From Paenibacillus durus (GTDB taxonomy: Bacteria; Bacillota; Bacilli; Paenibacillales; Paenibacillaceae): DNA of 64,000 bases. Location: the NCBI RefSeq assembly GCF_000756615.1, contig NZ_CP009288.1, positions 4,960,001-5,024,000 on the forward strand. Reading direction: 5' to 3'. Positions 24,709-33,922 of the stretch are shown here, in pieces. A program made the translations under genes and the position numbers. Position 1 is the first letter of the stretch, and each line of letters starts with the position of its first letter. The notes under the pieces were generated by a model. That model ran no database searches and was not told where the DNA came from. It saw only the letters and a program-made list of their open reading frames with translations.

Positions 24709-25534
24709 TGGCAACGCTGCTTACCCGTGCGGATTTGAACGCTTTTGTAAACATCTTGATGGCAGACAGAATCAGAATGAAGCCCAGCACCAACTTCAGC
24801 AGGCTGGAAGAGATGTAAGCGATTAAGAGCCCGCCGATGAACGAACCCAGAATCGAACCGACCCCCATGGGAAAGACCAGTTCGCTCCATTCTTTTTTCT
24901 CCCTATAAGCCCCGTTGGAAGCATGCTTGATCATTCCGATCACCACTGTCGGCAGACTAATCAGGACACTGGCGGTCCCCGCTATCTTGATATCCACCCC
25001 GTAAACGAGCAGCAGAGTCGGAATAATCAGTTCCCCTCCGGCTACCCCAAGCAAGCTGCTTACAATACCGATTCCTATCCCAAAAGCAATCCCAACGAGA
25101 ATGGCAACCGGAAGAATCATCGGAATTCCGCTGGAGACAACGGGAGAGACGCCTTCCGCTACAAGCAATACGCCAATGGAAACAAGCAGAATGAGAATAA
25201 CCTTCTCAAGCGTCCGTTCAGACAGCCGCTTCGAGTAGTTCGCTCCCGTGTATGCGCCAATCATCCCCCCGGCAATAAAAGAGGCAATGACCGGCAGGAT
25301 GGCCGTCAGCTCTTTAAGCGGTGCCTGAGGAAGACGAAAAGCCAGCGAGGAGATCAGGGTAACCAGGCTGACGGCCAAATTGAAAGCAACCGCCTGCCGT
25401 GTAGAATATTTGAACAAACCTACCAGCACAGGGAGACGGAATTCCGCCCCGCCGAGTCCAATTAACCCGCCCAGGCAGCCGATTGGCGTTCCTGTTAGCA
25501 ATGCAAGCAGCGATTTTTTTCCTTTTTCATTCAT
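24680..25534 (-). CDS. TauE/SafE family sulfite/anion exporter
   Basis: Membrane protein of 284 residues with about eight segments in two repeats, each with a glycine-rich stretch (GCLGGLIGLGGAEFRLPVL and SSLLGVAGGELIIPTLLLV). This internal duplication is the mark of TauE/SafE (DUF81). It exports sulfur-containing anions or organic acids in characterised cases. AGGAG precedes ATG 25534 by 9 nt. The divergent regulator gene suggests substrate-dependent control. Confidence 0.88.
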   Translation of the reverse strand: MNEKGKKSLLALLTGTPIGCLGGLIGLGGAEFRLPVLVGLFKYSTRQAVAFNLAVSLVTLISSLAFRLPQAPLKELTAILPVIASFIAGGMIGAYTGANYSKRLSERTLEKVILILLVSIGVLLVAEGVSPVVSSGIPMILPVAILVGIAFGIGIGIVSSLLGVAGGELIIPTLLLVYGVDIKIAGTASVLISLPTVVIGMIKHASNGAYREKKEWSELVFPMGVGSILGSFIGGLLIAYISSSLLKLVLGFILILSAIKMFTKAFKSARVSSVAITPPADGKR

Positions 25535-25672
25535 TCATAACGGCTCCTCTCTTACAAAACCGAACAAAACGCCACGAAACACAACAAAACCGGATTTAAA
25601 AAAAGTGTATCCTAGCCTATAATAATTGACAAGAGCAACATTTGAACGAATATTGACGAGGTGATCTTCCAC

Positions 25673-26611
25673 ATGTCCGATAACACGCTTTCCTATTCAC
25701 CCGAAGAGGTTTCCAAAATTCTCAAAATTTCCAAAGGCACCGTGTATGATCTCATTAAGCGAGGGGAGCTTCCATCCTACCGTATTGGCAAAAAGCTGCG
25801 GGTCGCTCCAGCCGATCTTGAAGCATACACCCGCCCTTCCTATGCTGCTCCAAAGCATCAGCCCGAAGCGCCGGCGGTTTCCATGGAGAAGCTGATTCTG
25901 GATAATCACGGACTCATCATATGCGGCCAAGACATAGTTCTAGACGTGCTTTCCAGGCATATTGAAAAAAGAAACCCATCCATCCGCTCCCTGCGTTCCT
26001 ATGTCGGCAGTCTTGACGGGCTTCTCTCCCTATACAGGGGCACTGCGAATCTCGCCGCCGCTCATTTATGGGATGGTGAAACCGATGAATTTAACATTCC
26101 TTACGTCCGCAGACTTCTGCCCGGGCACCGGTGCGTAATCGTTAATCTGGTGTTCCGCAATCAGGGATTCTATGTCGCTCCCGGCAACCCGAAGAATATG
26201 CGCTCTTGGGAGAGTCTATTAGAACCTGGAATCCATTTTGCTAATCGGGAAAAAGGTTCGGGAACCCGCATCATGCTGGACGAATGGCTGCGCAGTATGA
26301 ACGCGGATGCCCATTCCATTCAGGGTTACGGGCATGAGGAGATGAGCCATATCGCTGTGGCCAGCGCTGTCGCGCGGGGAATTGCCGATGTGGGGATCGG
26401 AACGGAGAAAGCGGCGCAGCAGGTGTCCGGCGTCGATTTCATTCCGCTCAAGAAGGAGCGGTACGACCTTGTGTTTTACAAGGAAGATATGGACAAGCCG
26501 CATTTCCAGGCGCTTCTGGCGACTCTGCGGTCGCCCGAATTCCAGCATGAAGTAAGCGGACTCGGAGGCTACGATACTTCGCGCTGCGGGGAGATTGTCG
26601 GGGAGGTTTGA
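25673..26611 (+). CDS. Excisionase-type HTH regulator fused to a binding-protein-like domain
   Basis: Regulator of 312 residues. Residues 1-50 are a MerR/excisionase-type helix-turn-helix (YSPEEVSKILKISKGTVYDL, SYRIGKKLRVAPADLEAY). Residues about 75-305 are a PBP-like domain related to molybdate/phosphate-type binding proteins (SLDGLLSLYRGTANLAAAHLWD, GIHFANREKGSGTRIMLDEW, ARGIADVGIGTEKAA). It lacks a signal peptide, so it senses an intracellular small anion or molybdopterin-like ligand. ATG 25673 is chosen by GAGGTGAT 7 nt upstream. Divergent from the TauE/SafE exporter, its likely target. Confidence 0.85.
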   Translation: MSDNTLSYSPEEVSKILKISKGTVYDLIKRGELPSYRIGKKLRVAPADLEAYTRPSYAAPKHQPEAPAVSMEKLILDNHGLIICGQDIVLDVLSRHIEKRNPSIRSLRSYVGSLDGLLSLYRGTANLAAAHLWDGETDEFNIPYVRRLLPGHRCVIVNLVFRNQGFYVAPGNPKNMRSWESLLEPGIHFANREKGSGTRIMLDEWLRSMNADAHSIQGYGHEEMSHIAVASAVARGIADVGIGTEKAAQQVSGVDFIPLKKERYDLVFYKEDMDKPHFQALLATLRSPEFQHEVSGLGGYDTSRCGEIVGEV

Positions 26612-26642
26612 AGCATTAAAGAGGCTGATTTCTCTACCAAAC

Positions 26643-26685
26643 AAAAAGGACAAGCCAGGTAAGATACTAAGGGCTTGTCCTTTTA
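26643..26685. terminator. Bidirectional terminator
   Basis: AAAAGGACAAGCC (26644-26656) pairs perfectly with GGCTTGTCCTTTT (26672-26684); between two convergent genes. Confidence 0.85.
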
Positions 26686-26692
26686 ATTTCAT

Positions 26693-27181
26693 TTATTCGC
26701 TAACCATCTCAGAATAACTGTTCTCATCCGTTACCCGGCGGGCGGTAACATAACGGTCTTGATAATATGCATCCGACAGCTTGCTTATTCTTACTCCCTT
26801 GCGGCTGGAAGAGTGTGCAAACTGACCGTCACCTATGTAGATTCCTGCGTGGGAAATCCCCCTGCCCAATGTATCAAAAAACACCAAATCACCGGCACGC
26901 AGATCTTCTTTGGCTACTGAAGTTCCTGCCTTAGCTTGGGACTGGGAGGTGCGCGGCAGATTATCGACATCAAATTTCTTTAATACATAGAGGATGAATC
27001 CGGAACAATCGAACCCTGAGGTTGTAGTACCGCCATAAACGTATGGTGTTCCTAGAACCTGGTTCACGACACTCTCAAGATTAACTTCACTTGCATATGT
27101 ACGGGGTGCGGCGGAAGTAAATATAGCAGCGGCTGCTAGCAGCGATAGGATGACTTTCTTCAGAACTTTTCTCCCTTTCAA
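26693..27181 (-). CDS. Secreted NlpC/P60 (C40) peptidoglycan hydrolase
   Basis: Single-domain gamma-D-glutamyl-diamino acid endopeptidase, about 160 residues. Signal peptide with Ala-rich core (ILSLLAAAAIFTSAAPRTYA), then NlpC/P60: catalytic Cys in GFDCSGFI, His in GISHAGIYIGDG, third residue His in FAHSSSRKGV. No SH3 or LysM domain, so a compact enzyme. The start is unsure: TTG 27181 has no good site, while GGGAG lies inside the frame 7 nt before a CTG. The promoter region has perfect -35 and -10 hexamers with odd spacing and an inverted repeat. Confidence 0.85.
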   Translation of the reverse strand: MKGRKVLKKVILSLLAAAAIFTSAAPRTYASEVNLESVVNQVLGTPYVYGGTTTSGFDCSGFILYVLKKFDVDNLPRTSQSQAKAGTSVAKEDLRAGDLVFFDTLGRGISHAGIYIGDGQFAHSSSRKGVRISKLSDAYYQDRYVTARRVTDENSYSEMVSE

Positions 27182-27211
27182 TGCCTACGGAGTTAGCTGG
27201 TGGGCGGCAAT

Positions 27212-27267
27212 TAGTTAATATTTTGTAACTATTAATTACTTTATTATACGGAAAACAAGACTGTCAA
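27212..27267 (-). promoter_or_regulatory. Promoter and inverted repeat of the NlpC/P60 gene
   Basis: Minus strand: TTGACA (27262-27267) and TATAAT (27243-27248) are perfect but only 13 nt apart. Just downstream lies TAGTTA-N8-TAACTA (27212-27231), an operator-like palindrome. Short spacing suggests a promoter that needs DNA distortion by a MerR- or other-type regulator, or use of a shifted -10. No other gene lies in 27268-27458. Confidence 0.4.
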
Positions 27268-27458
27268 TCTCTTTGTAACCTCGTTTTTTATAAAGAAAAA
27301 GGCACTGTCCAGGCATACGTTGATTTCGTTAAAAAGAACAGAATTGTAACTAGATCCCTCTATATCCCAGGATGTGGAATTCCGCTGCGAGATTGTGACG
27401 AAAATGTGCTTATTTAAAATTACTATTATGAATTCTGAAATATTTAAAGTTAATGTTA

Positions 27459-27517
27459 TTGACATAGAGAAAGCATTAAAGTTATCATGTTGCCAATTGA
27501 GAATAATAATCATTATC
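27459..27517 (+). promoter_or_regulatory. Fur-regulated promoter of the ferric iron ABC operon
   Basis: TTGACA (27459-27464), 18-nt spacer, TATCAT (27483-27488). A Fur box, GAGAATAATAATCATTATC (27499-27517), overlaps the expected start point and matches 17 of 19 bases of the classical consensus GATAATGATAATCATTATC. Iron repression of the operon follows. Confidence 0.85.
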
Positions 27518-27535
27518 TTAGGGGGATGTTTGAAA

Positions 27536-28627
27536 ATGATGAAGCGTAAATTCTTTGCTCCATTGCTTACGGGAGTACTTGCTGCCGGTCTGTTAGCCGG
27601 ATGCGGAGCGGACAAGGCAAGTGAAGCCGGTACGGCGAATACAGAGAAGAGTGAGCCGACTGCACAGGCAGCGGAGCAAGTCGTCAATATCTATACCGCC
27701 CGGAACTATGATGTAGACGCGCTGCTGTATAAGAAATTCACGGAAGAAACCGGCGTCAAAGTGAACGTCATTGAAGGCAAAGCGGAGGAACTGATTGAGC
27801 GCATGAAGCGTGAAGGCGAAAGCACGCAGGCCGACCTGTTCCTCACGGTAGACGGCGGCGTGTTGAACAATGCCAAGCAGGCCGGACTGCTCCAGCCGGT
27901 CACTTCGGCAACGATCGACCAGAATGTTCCGAAAGAGCTGCGTGACCCGGACAATCAGTGGATTGGGCTCTCCACACGCGCTCGCGTCATCGTCTACTCC
28001 AAGGATCGCGTAAAACCGGAGCAGCTCTCCACCTATGAGGATCTGACCAGCCCGGCCTGGAAAGGCAAAGTGCTTGTCCGTCCATCCTCCAGCTTGTACA
28101 ACCAGTCCCTGCTGTCCTCCTTCATTGAATTGAACGGCGAAGCGAAAGCCGAAGAATGGTCCAAAGGATTGGTAGCCAATCTGGCTCGCACTCCGGAAGG
28201 AAATGACCGTGACCAAGCCAAGGCCATTGTCGCCGGTGTAGGCGATGTAGCGCTGATGAATACGTACTACGTGGGCCTGCTGATCAATTCGGATGATCCG
28301 GAAGAAGCGAAGGTCGGCAAAAGCATCGGCGTCTTCTTCCCTAACCAGGATACAACAGGCACCCATGTGAATATCAGCGGCGCGGCTGTAACCAAGTACA
28401 GCAAGAACAAGGACAACGCCGTCAAGCTGATCGAATTCCTGACCGGCGCCGAAGCGCAGACGATGGTTACCAATGAAAACTTCGAGTTCCCAGTCAATGC
28501 CAAAGCCGAGCTGCCCGAGCTGCTCAAATCCTGGGGAACGTTCAAAACGCAGCACATCGATTTCAACAAACTGGGTGTTCATAATGCCAAAGCAATTGAG
28601 ATCATAAACAAAACAGGCTGGAAATAA
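27536..28627 (+). CDS. Ferric iron ABC transporter substrate-binding lipoprotein (FbpA/FutA type)
   Basis: Binding protein for Fe(III), about 363 residues. Lipobox LLAGCGAD near residue 21; mature part begins VVNIYTARNYDVDALLYKKF, characteristic of the FutA/FbpA class, with Tyr-rich iron-binding region VALMNTYYVGLL. Start ATG 27536 is taken for its spacing to GGGGG at 27521; TTG 27530 and ATG 27539 are possible. First gene of a three-gene operon, with the Fur box just ahead. Confidence 0.9.
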   Translation: MMKRKFFAPLLTGVLAAGLLAGCGADKASEAGTANTEKSEPTAQAAEQVVNIYTARNYDVDALLYKKFTEETGVKVNVIEGKAEELIERMKREGESTQADLFLTVDGGVLNNAKQAGLLQPVTSATIDQNVPKELRDPDNQWIGLSTRARVIVYSKDRVKPEQLSTYEDLTSPAWKGKVLVRPSSSLYNQSLLSSFIELNGEAKAEEWSKGLVANLARTPEGNDRDQAKAIVAGVGDVALMNTYYVGLLINSDDPEEAKVGKSIGVFFPNQDTTGTHVNISGAAVTKYSKNKDNAVKLIEFLTGAEAQTMVTNENFEFPVNAKAELPELLKSWGTFKTQHIDFNKLGVHNAKAIEIINKTGWK

Positions 28628-28630
28628 TTT

Positions 28631-30280
28631 ATGAATCTAAACACAGTTAAGGTACAGATACAAAGACGCCTTAGCGGTTGGCGAATCGTAAGCTTGGCGG
28701 GGGCGGCAGTTATATTGCTGCCCATTCTTTTTGTACTGCTCTCGATCTTTAATCCGCCAAATGGCAATTGGGTTCAAATCAGGCAGTATCTCGTAAAGGA
28801 TTATATCGCCCAGACGGTTCAGCTGACGCTAACGGTTGCCGTCCTGACAGCATTGCTCGGGGTAACGCTGGCCTGGCTTACGGCGGTCTATGATTTTCCG
28901 GGAAAACAGTTCTTCAGATGGGCGCTGATTCTTCCTCTGGCCATTCCTCCATACATTGCCGCTTTTACATACAGCACGATGTTCAGCTACACCGGCGTTG
29001 TCCAGACCACGCTGCGGAACCGGTTCGGAATGGTCCCCAATCAGGAGCTGATTACCGTCTCCTCCATGCGGGGCGCGGTCCTTGTATTCACCTTGTTTTT
29101 GTTTCCTTATGTATATCTGATTACCAAATCGTTTCTGGAAAAACAGAGCGCCTCATACATTGAGAACGCCCGGCTGCTGGGAAGAAGCGGCCTGTCCATC
29201 TTCCTGCGGATCGCGCTTCCTTTGTCCCGGCCGGCGATTGCGGGCAGTATCAGCCTGGTCATATTTGAGGTGCTGAGCGATTACGGGGTCACGAGTTATT
29301 TTGGCATACAGACCGTCTCCACGGCGATCTTCCAGACCTGGTTCGGGATGTATGACGCCGATTCGGCGATGCGCCTTGCCGCCTGGCTCATGATGATTGT
29401 CATCGGCTTGTTCCTGGTCGAAATGCTGCTGCGCAAACGGCGCGCTTACAGCTCGACGACGAGTAAGTCGAGGCCGCTTGTGCCGAGGCGCTTAACGGGA
29501 GTTCCCGGGTGGGCGGCCGGCCTGCTGTGTGCAATCGTTTGGTGCGCGGCCTTTTTGTTCCCGCTTATGCAGTTAATCGTATGGGCGGGCTGGACCTTTG
29601 ACAGCATGTGGAACGCGGGATTGTTCCGGCTGATCTATCAAACCTTGTTCGTGGCTGTCGTCTCCACCTTGATCATCATGATTTTTTCGCTGATTGCCGC
29701 TGGGGCGAACCGGACGCGTTCCACCGCTTCCTTTGTGCTCTCCAAGGCGATAACCGCTGGCTATTCGATGCCCGGGGCCATTATCGCCATCGGTGTGCTG
29801 GTTGTTTTTTTGAAGCTGGATAAAGTCTGGGCGGCCTTCCATCATCAGCTCACGCTTGGGGGAATCCCCCTCGTGCTAAGCCTGACGCTCGCGATGCTGA
29901 TCGCGGGGTATGTGATCCGGTTTATGGCTACCGGGTATAACGCCGTGGAAGTCGGGTTTGAGAAAATGGGCCGGAAATATACGGAAGCGTCCCGCATGCT
30001 GGGGCACGGAATGACCGCAACCTTTTTCAAGGTGGATCTGCCTTTGATTAAGGGAGCGGTGATGAGCGGATGCCTCCTGACCTTTGTGGAAATCTGCAAA
30101 GAGCTGCCGCTGGCTCTAATCCTTAGACCCTTCAATTTCGAGACCCTGACTACAAAAGCTTACCGGTATGCCAGCGATGAACAGATTTTCGAGGCGGCCA
30201 TTCCCTCATTGCTTATCATTGGCATCAGCTTGATCTCGGTTTACGTTATGCATTATTTAGACAGGAGGTGGGAGCAATGA
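28631..30280 (+). CDS. Ferric iron ABC transporter permease (FbpB type)
   Basis: Fused double permease of 549 residues with about twelve membrane segments and two EAA loops (ENARLLGRSGLSIFLRIALP and EASRMLGHGMTATFFKVDLP). Size and duplication are typical for FbpB/FutB. Begins 3 nt after the binding-protein stop and overlaps the ATPase gene by 13 nt. Moves ferric iron delivered by the lipoprotein. Confidence 0.92.
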   Translation: MNLNTVKVQIQRRLSGWRIVSLAGAAVILLPILFVLLSIFNPPNGNWVQIRQYLVKDYIAQTVQLTLTVAVLTALLGVTLAWLTAVYDFPGKQFFRWALILPLAIPPYIAAFTYSTMFSYTGVVQTTLRNRFGMVPNQELITVSSMRGAVLVFTLFLFPYVYLITKSFLEKQSASYIENARLLGRSGLSIFLRIALPLSRPAIAGSISLVIFEVLSDYGVTSYFGIQTVSTAIFQTWFGMYDADSAMRLAAWLMMIVIGLFLVEMLLRKRRAYSSTTSKSRPLVPRRLTGVPGWAAGLLCAIVWCAAFLFPLMQLIVWAGWTFDSMWNAGLFRLIYQTLFVAVVSTLIIMIFSLIAAGANRTRSTASFVLSKAITAGYSMPGAIIAIGVLVVFLKLDKVWAAFHHQLTLGGIPLVLSLTLAMLIAGYVIRFMATGYNAVEVGFEKMGRKYTEASRMLGHGMTATFFKVDLPLIKGAVMSGCLLTFVEICKELPLALILRPFNFETLTTKAYRYASDEQIFEAAIPSLLIIGISLISVYVMHYLDRRWEQ

Positions 30281-30951
30281 GTATTGTAGACATCCGGAAT
30301 CTATCCTTCTCTTATGAGCGGAGCAAGTCCCCGGTGATCAACCGGTTCTCCTGTTCCATTGAAAAAGGGGATATCGTCGGAATTGTAGGCGCAAGCGGAA
30401 ACGGAAAAAGCACGCTGCTGCGGCTGATTGCGGGTCTGGAGATTCCCTCGGGCGGCGAGATTCGGATCAACGGGGCTCCCGTTGTGAATGAGGGCTGCTA
30501 CATCCAGCCGGAGCGGCGGGGCGTCGGTATGGTGTTTCAGGATTACGCCCTGTTCCCTCATATGACGGTCCGCAAAAATATCGAGTTCGCCCTGCACCGT
30601 CTCCCCCGTAAAGAACGGGGCAAACGGCTGGAGGACATGCTTGATCTTGTCCAGCTCGGCGAATTCAAGGATCGGTACCCGCATGAGCTGAGCGGCGGAC
30701 AGCAGCAGAGGGTGGCGCTCGCCCGGGCGCTGGCGCAGAAGCCGGAGGTGCTGCTGATGGACGAACCCTTTAGCAACCTGGATGCGGGGCTGAAGGACGC
30801 GATCCGTTCCGAACTGCGGGCCATTCTAAAGAAAGCGCAAATGACCTGCCTGTTCGTTACCCACGACCAGCAGGATGTGGAGGCGATCAGCGACCGGTCG
30901 ATTCATCTGGGGCCGGGGTCTGCTCCGGGCGTACGGGTGTTAACCTGCTAA
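30268..30951 (+). CDS. Iron ABC transporter ATPase, short form
   Basis: ATP-binding subunit of 227 residues. Walker A GASGNGKST, Q-loop MVFQDYALFPH, signature LSGGQQQRVALARAL, Walker B LLMDEPFSNLD and switch FVTHDQQD are complete. The usual C-terminal regulatory domain of FbpC/PotA-like ATPases (about 100 residues) is absent and the end, GPGSAPGVRVLTC, looks unrelated. It may be a natural short form or the product of a 3' truncation; the nucleotide-binding part is intact. Overlaps the permease gene. Confidence 0.88.
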   Translation: MGAMSIVDIRNLSFSYERSKSPVINRFSCSIEKGDIVGIVGASGNGKSTLLRLIAGLEIPSGGEIRINGAPVVNEGCYIQPERRGVGMVFQDYALFPHMTVRKNIEFALHRLPRKERGKRLEDMLDLVQLGEFKDRYPHELSGGQQQRVALARALAQKPEVLLMDEPFSNLDAGLKDAIRSELRAILKKAQMTCLFVTHDQQDVEAISDRSIHLGPGSAPGVRVLTC

Positions 30952-31104
30952 GCTTAGGGTTGCGGCATCATAATATGATAACACCAAAAAGTGTAGTTGA
31001 GCCACATGGCATTCTTGGATTCATGATAGGCGTGAGTTCTCTCCGATGATATAATGGAGATAATCTATTCCCCGTAACAGGAACAATCAAGGAGGTGCTC
31101 CGAT

Positions 31105-31452
31105 ATGTCTAGGCAAAATGATATTGACCATTATGGGATGGATGTGAAAGACTTGGATGCCAGCCCCTTTGAAATGGTCGAAATGCTCCGGCTGCGGAGC
31201 AAGATTCATTCGTATTTCCGAGAATTGACCGACGAAGAGAAGCTGGAGGTTAATCTATATGATTTGATCCTCCTGTCTAACGCCAAGGGATTCTACGATA
31301 AACTGAAGCTCATTCATGACTTTCAGAATAGCAATAAGCCAGAAGACGAGTGGTGGTGGCATTTGCATAACGTGGTAAGGGCCTTCTATAAAAGGAGTTT
31401 CTCCATTAGCTTTGCAGACCCCCACGGGGATTTGATGGTCAACATGGTATAA
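31105..31452 (+). CDS. Hypothetical protein, 115 aa
   Basis: Soluble, acidic protein without a family I recognise. Helix-rich in the middle (FEMVEMLRLRSKIHSYFREL) with a W-W-W-H cluster near residue 85. AAGGAGGTGCTCCGAT precedes ATG 31105, and TATAAT at 31050-31055 offers a promoter -10. A clear terminator follows. The good signals argue for a real gene. Confidence 0.7.
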   Translation: MSRQNDIDHYGMDVKDLDASPFEMVEMLRLRSKIHSYFRELTDEEKLEVNLYDLILLSNAKGFYDKLKLIHDFQNSNKPEDEWWWHLHNVVRAFYKRSFSISFADPHGDLMVNMV

Positions 31453-31465
31453 ACTTAGATAGAAG

Positions 31466-31498
31466 CCAACTTCCACGTCGGGTGGAGTTGGTTTTTTT
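31466..31498 (+). terminator. Terminator of the 115-aa protein gene
   Basis: CCAACTTCCAC pairs with GTGGAGTTGG (one bulge), followed by seven T. Confidence 0.8.
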
Positions 31499-31519
31499 GA
31501 CTTATATTAGGCCCCCCCT

Positions 31520-32579
31520 CCCCGCAAAACTGCGAATATCCTGATTGGCGCCGGATTGCTCACACTTCCGGTGATGCAGCTGCTTCTGGAAGGCTACCGG
31601 TGGCAGCTGGTCCCCCTTTATTTCGTCACTCTCATTCTGCTCACAAGCATACTGCGAAGACTGTTCAGACCGGTTCCGGCGGTAAAAAAACGGCTTGTTC
31701 TCCGGTATATAAGCGGCCTTGCGCTAAGCGCTGGTTATACTCTCCACTGTTCTGGCCGCAGCCCTGCCAGTTATTGTTTTACCCAAGCCGGACGGACCGG
31801 ACGCGGTCGGAACGGTTACCTTCGATTGGACCGACGGAAACCGCGAGGAGAAGCTCACCGACGATCCGGGAGATAAACGCGAGCTCGTCGTACAAGTGTG
31901 GTACCCGGCGGAAAAGACATCCAGCCCGCCGCAGTTTCTTTTCCCGCAGGACCCGCAAATCTTTCACAATTACATATCAGCTTTTGCCGAGGGGTTTCAT
32001 CTGCCTGCATTTGTTCTGGATTATTGGAAATATACGCGCAGCCATTCCTTTCAAGATGCACCCGTCTTATCCTCCGCCCAACCGTACCCCTTGGTTATCA
32101 TAAACCATGGAATGGGCACCAGCCGAATGCTTCATGCTTCGCAAGCCGAACATCTGGCAAGCCACGGGTATATCGTAGCCGCTATCGACCATACGTACAG
32201 CACGACGGCGACGGCATTTTCGGACGGCCATATAACAGGGTTCACAACGGAGCTGTCTGCTGAGGATGTCTATGATAAGGCCCGCGCTGTCGGGGATATA
32301 TGGACTCAGGATGTAGAGTTTGTCATAAGCCAATTGGAAGCATTAAATGCAGGACGGATGGAGACTGATTTTAAAGATAAAGTCGATTTGAACCATGTAG
32401 GCATTATGGGCCATTCTTTCGGCGGGGCAACCGCATATAACGCAGCCTATACGATCGCCAAAATCAAAGCCGGGATTAATATGGACGGGACGCTGATTGA
32501 ATTGGACCACGATCAAATGAACAAGCCATTTTCAGACATAGTTTCAATACAAACTTGGATAAGACCTCGGAAAATCTAA
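31520..32579 (+). pseudogene. Broken dienelactone hydrolase/PAF-acetylhydrolase-like esterase
   Basis: Remains of a membrane-anchored alpha/beta hydrolase. The first part has hydrophobic segments (VPLYFVTLILLTSILRRLF) with no start codon; the frame shifts near 31730, where one extra G in GCGCTGGTTATA separates SGLALSA from VILSTVLAAALPVIVLPKPD; after the shift GTVTFDWTDGNREEK and VQVWYPAEK continue normally to the elbow GIMGHSFGGATA at about 32400. The C terminus stops early after MDGTLIELDHDQMNKPF, so the last part with the His is lost. Three defects (5' truncation, frameshift, 3' truncation) make it non-functional. Confidence 0.75.
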
Positions 32580-32605
32580 GCGGGCTAATTCGTATCATAT
32601 AAAAT

Positions 32606-32637
32606 CTGTCGTCTCATAAGAGCTCGGCAGTTTTTTG
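32606..32637 (+). terminator. Possible terminator after the broken esterase
   Basis: CTGTCG-T-CTC-ATAA-GAG-CT-CGGCAG hairpin with an internal loop, followed by TTTTTT. Confidence 0.5.
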
Positions 32638-32729
32638 TTATGATTTCAACTCGACGGAACCCAAATTCGAAAATAATAGTTCATTTTGTTACAAATCTAT
32701 TAATTTTTAGTAAATACATAACACAATAT

Positions 32730-32758
32730 TTGCCAGATCAATTGGTAAGTTTTATAAT
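32730..32758 (+). promoter_or_regulatory. Promoter of glycerol dehydrogenase
   Basis: TTGCCA (32730-32735), 17-nt spacer, perfect TATAAT (32753-32758). Lies 47 nt before ATG 32805. Confidence 0.7.
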
Positions 32759-32804
32759 AAGCAATGTTTAAATACACAAAATTGAATTGAAAGGACTGGT
32801 AATT

Positions 32805-33905
32805 ATGACATCATTTGTACGTTCTATCACCTCACCCAAAAAGTTTATTTGCGGACATGGTTTGCTTGCCCATTTGAATGAGCACATCCAAAGCTTCGGC
32901 GACAACGCCTATGTCATTTGCGACGAGTTCATCCTGGAGCGCGCAAAGAACGAAGCAGGCGCCTCGATCGCCGAAGCGGGAAATAAGGCGACGTTTGAAA
33001 AATTCAACTATGAATGCACCAAGGAAGAAATTGAGCGCAACCGTGAGCTGGCCCGCAAAGCCGGAGCCAATATTATCGTGGGCATCGGCGGGGGAAAAAC
33101 GCTGGATACGGCAAAAGCAACGGCCTATTACGAGAAATTGCCGGTTGTTATTTTTCCTACTCTGGCATCGACAGACGCTCCTTGCACGGCCCTGTCCGTC
33201 ATTTACAAGAAAGACGGCTCCTTTGACGAATATCTCTTCCTGCCGAGCAATCCGGATGTTGTGATTGCCGATACAGGCATCTTGGCGGCCGCGCCGGCAC
33301 GTTTTTTTGCCGCAGGCATCGGCGATGCGCTCGCAACCTATTTTGAAGCCCGGGCTTGCTATGCCGCGAACGGCGATAACCTCGTCCTGATGAAGCCTTC
33401 CACAACAGGCCTTGGCATTGCAACAATGTGCTATGAGGCGCTGCTGCAGCATGCAGTCAAGGCACAACGCGCCGTCGAGCAAAAGGTGTATACCCGCGCG
33501 GTTGAAGAAACGATCGAAGCAACCATTTATTTGAGCGGAGTCGGGGCGGAATCCGGCGGCTTGGCTGCTGCGCATGCCATCCATAACGGGATGACGGCTG
33601 TACCTTCGGTACATAAAGCCCAGCACGGCGAGAAAGTAACCTTTGGCCTTCTGGCCCAATTGGTGCTCGAAAATGCGCCGCTCGATGAGCTCGAAACGGT
33701 CATTAAGCTGGTTAAGGATGTAGGTCTGCCTTTGACGCTCGAAGATCTGGGATGCACGGAATTCATCGAGTCCGAGTGGCGCCAGGTAGCGGAAGCCGCT
33801 TGCGCGGAAGGGGACACGATGGGTAATATGCCATTCCCGGTTGAACCGGCGGATGTTTATAACGCGATTGTCACAGCCAATGCTATTGCCAAGACGTATA
33901 AGTAA
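32805..33905 (+). CDS. gldA: Glycerol dehydrogenase
   Basis: NAD-dependent, zinc-containing glycerol dehydrogenase of the iron-type alcohol dehydrogenase superfamily, 366 residues. NAD-binding GIGGGKTLDTAKA, PTLASTDAPCTALSV, metal ligands in GIGDALATYFEA (Asp), HAIHNGMTA (His) and VHKAQHGEKVTFG (His). Converts glycerol and dihydroxyacetone. ATG 32805 follows AAAGGA; the frame extends to TTG 32787, which overlaps that site. Single gene with strong promoter and terminator. Confidence 0.93.
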   Translation: MTSFVRSITSPKKFICGHGLLAHLNEHIQSFGDNAYVICDEFILERAKNEAGASIAEAGNKATFEKFNYECTKEEIERNRELARKAGANIIVGIGGGKTLDTAKATAYYEKLPVVIFPTLASTDAPCTALSVIYKKDGSFDEYLFLPSNPDVVIADTGILAAAPARFFAAGIGDALATYFEARACYAANGDNLVLMKPSTTGLGIATMCYEALLQHAVKAQRAVEQKVYTRAVEETIEATIYLSGVGAESGGLAAAHAIHNGMTAVPSVHKAQHGEKVTFGLLAQLVLENAPLDELETVIKLVKDVGLPLTLEDLGCTEFIESEWRQVAEAACAEGDTMGNMPFPVEPADVYNAIVTANAIAKTYK

Positions 33906-33922
33906 GAACTGAAGGATACGCC

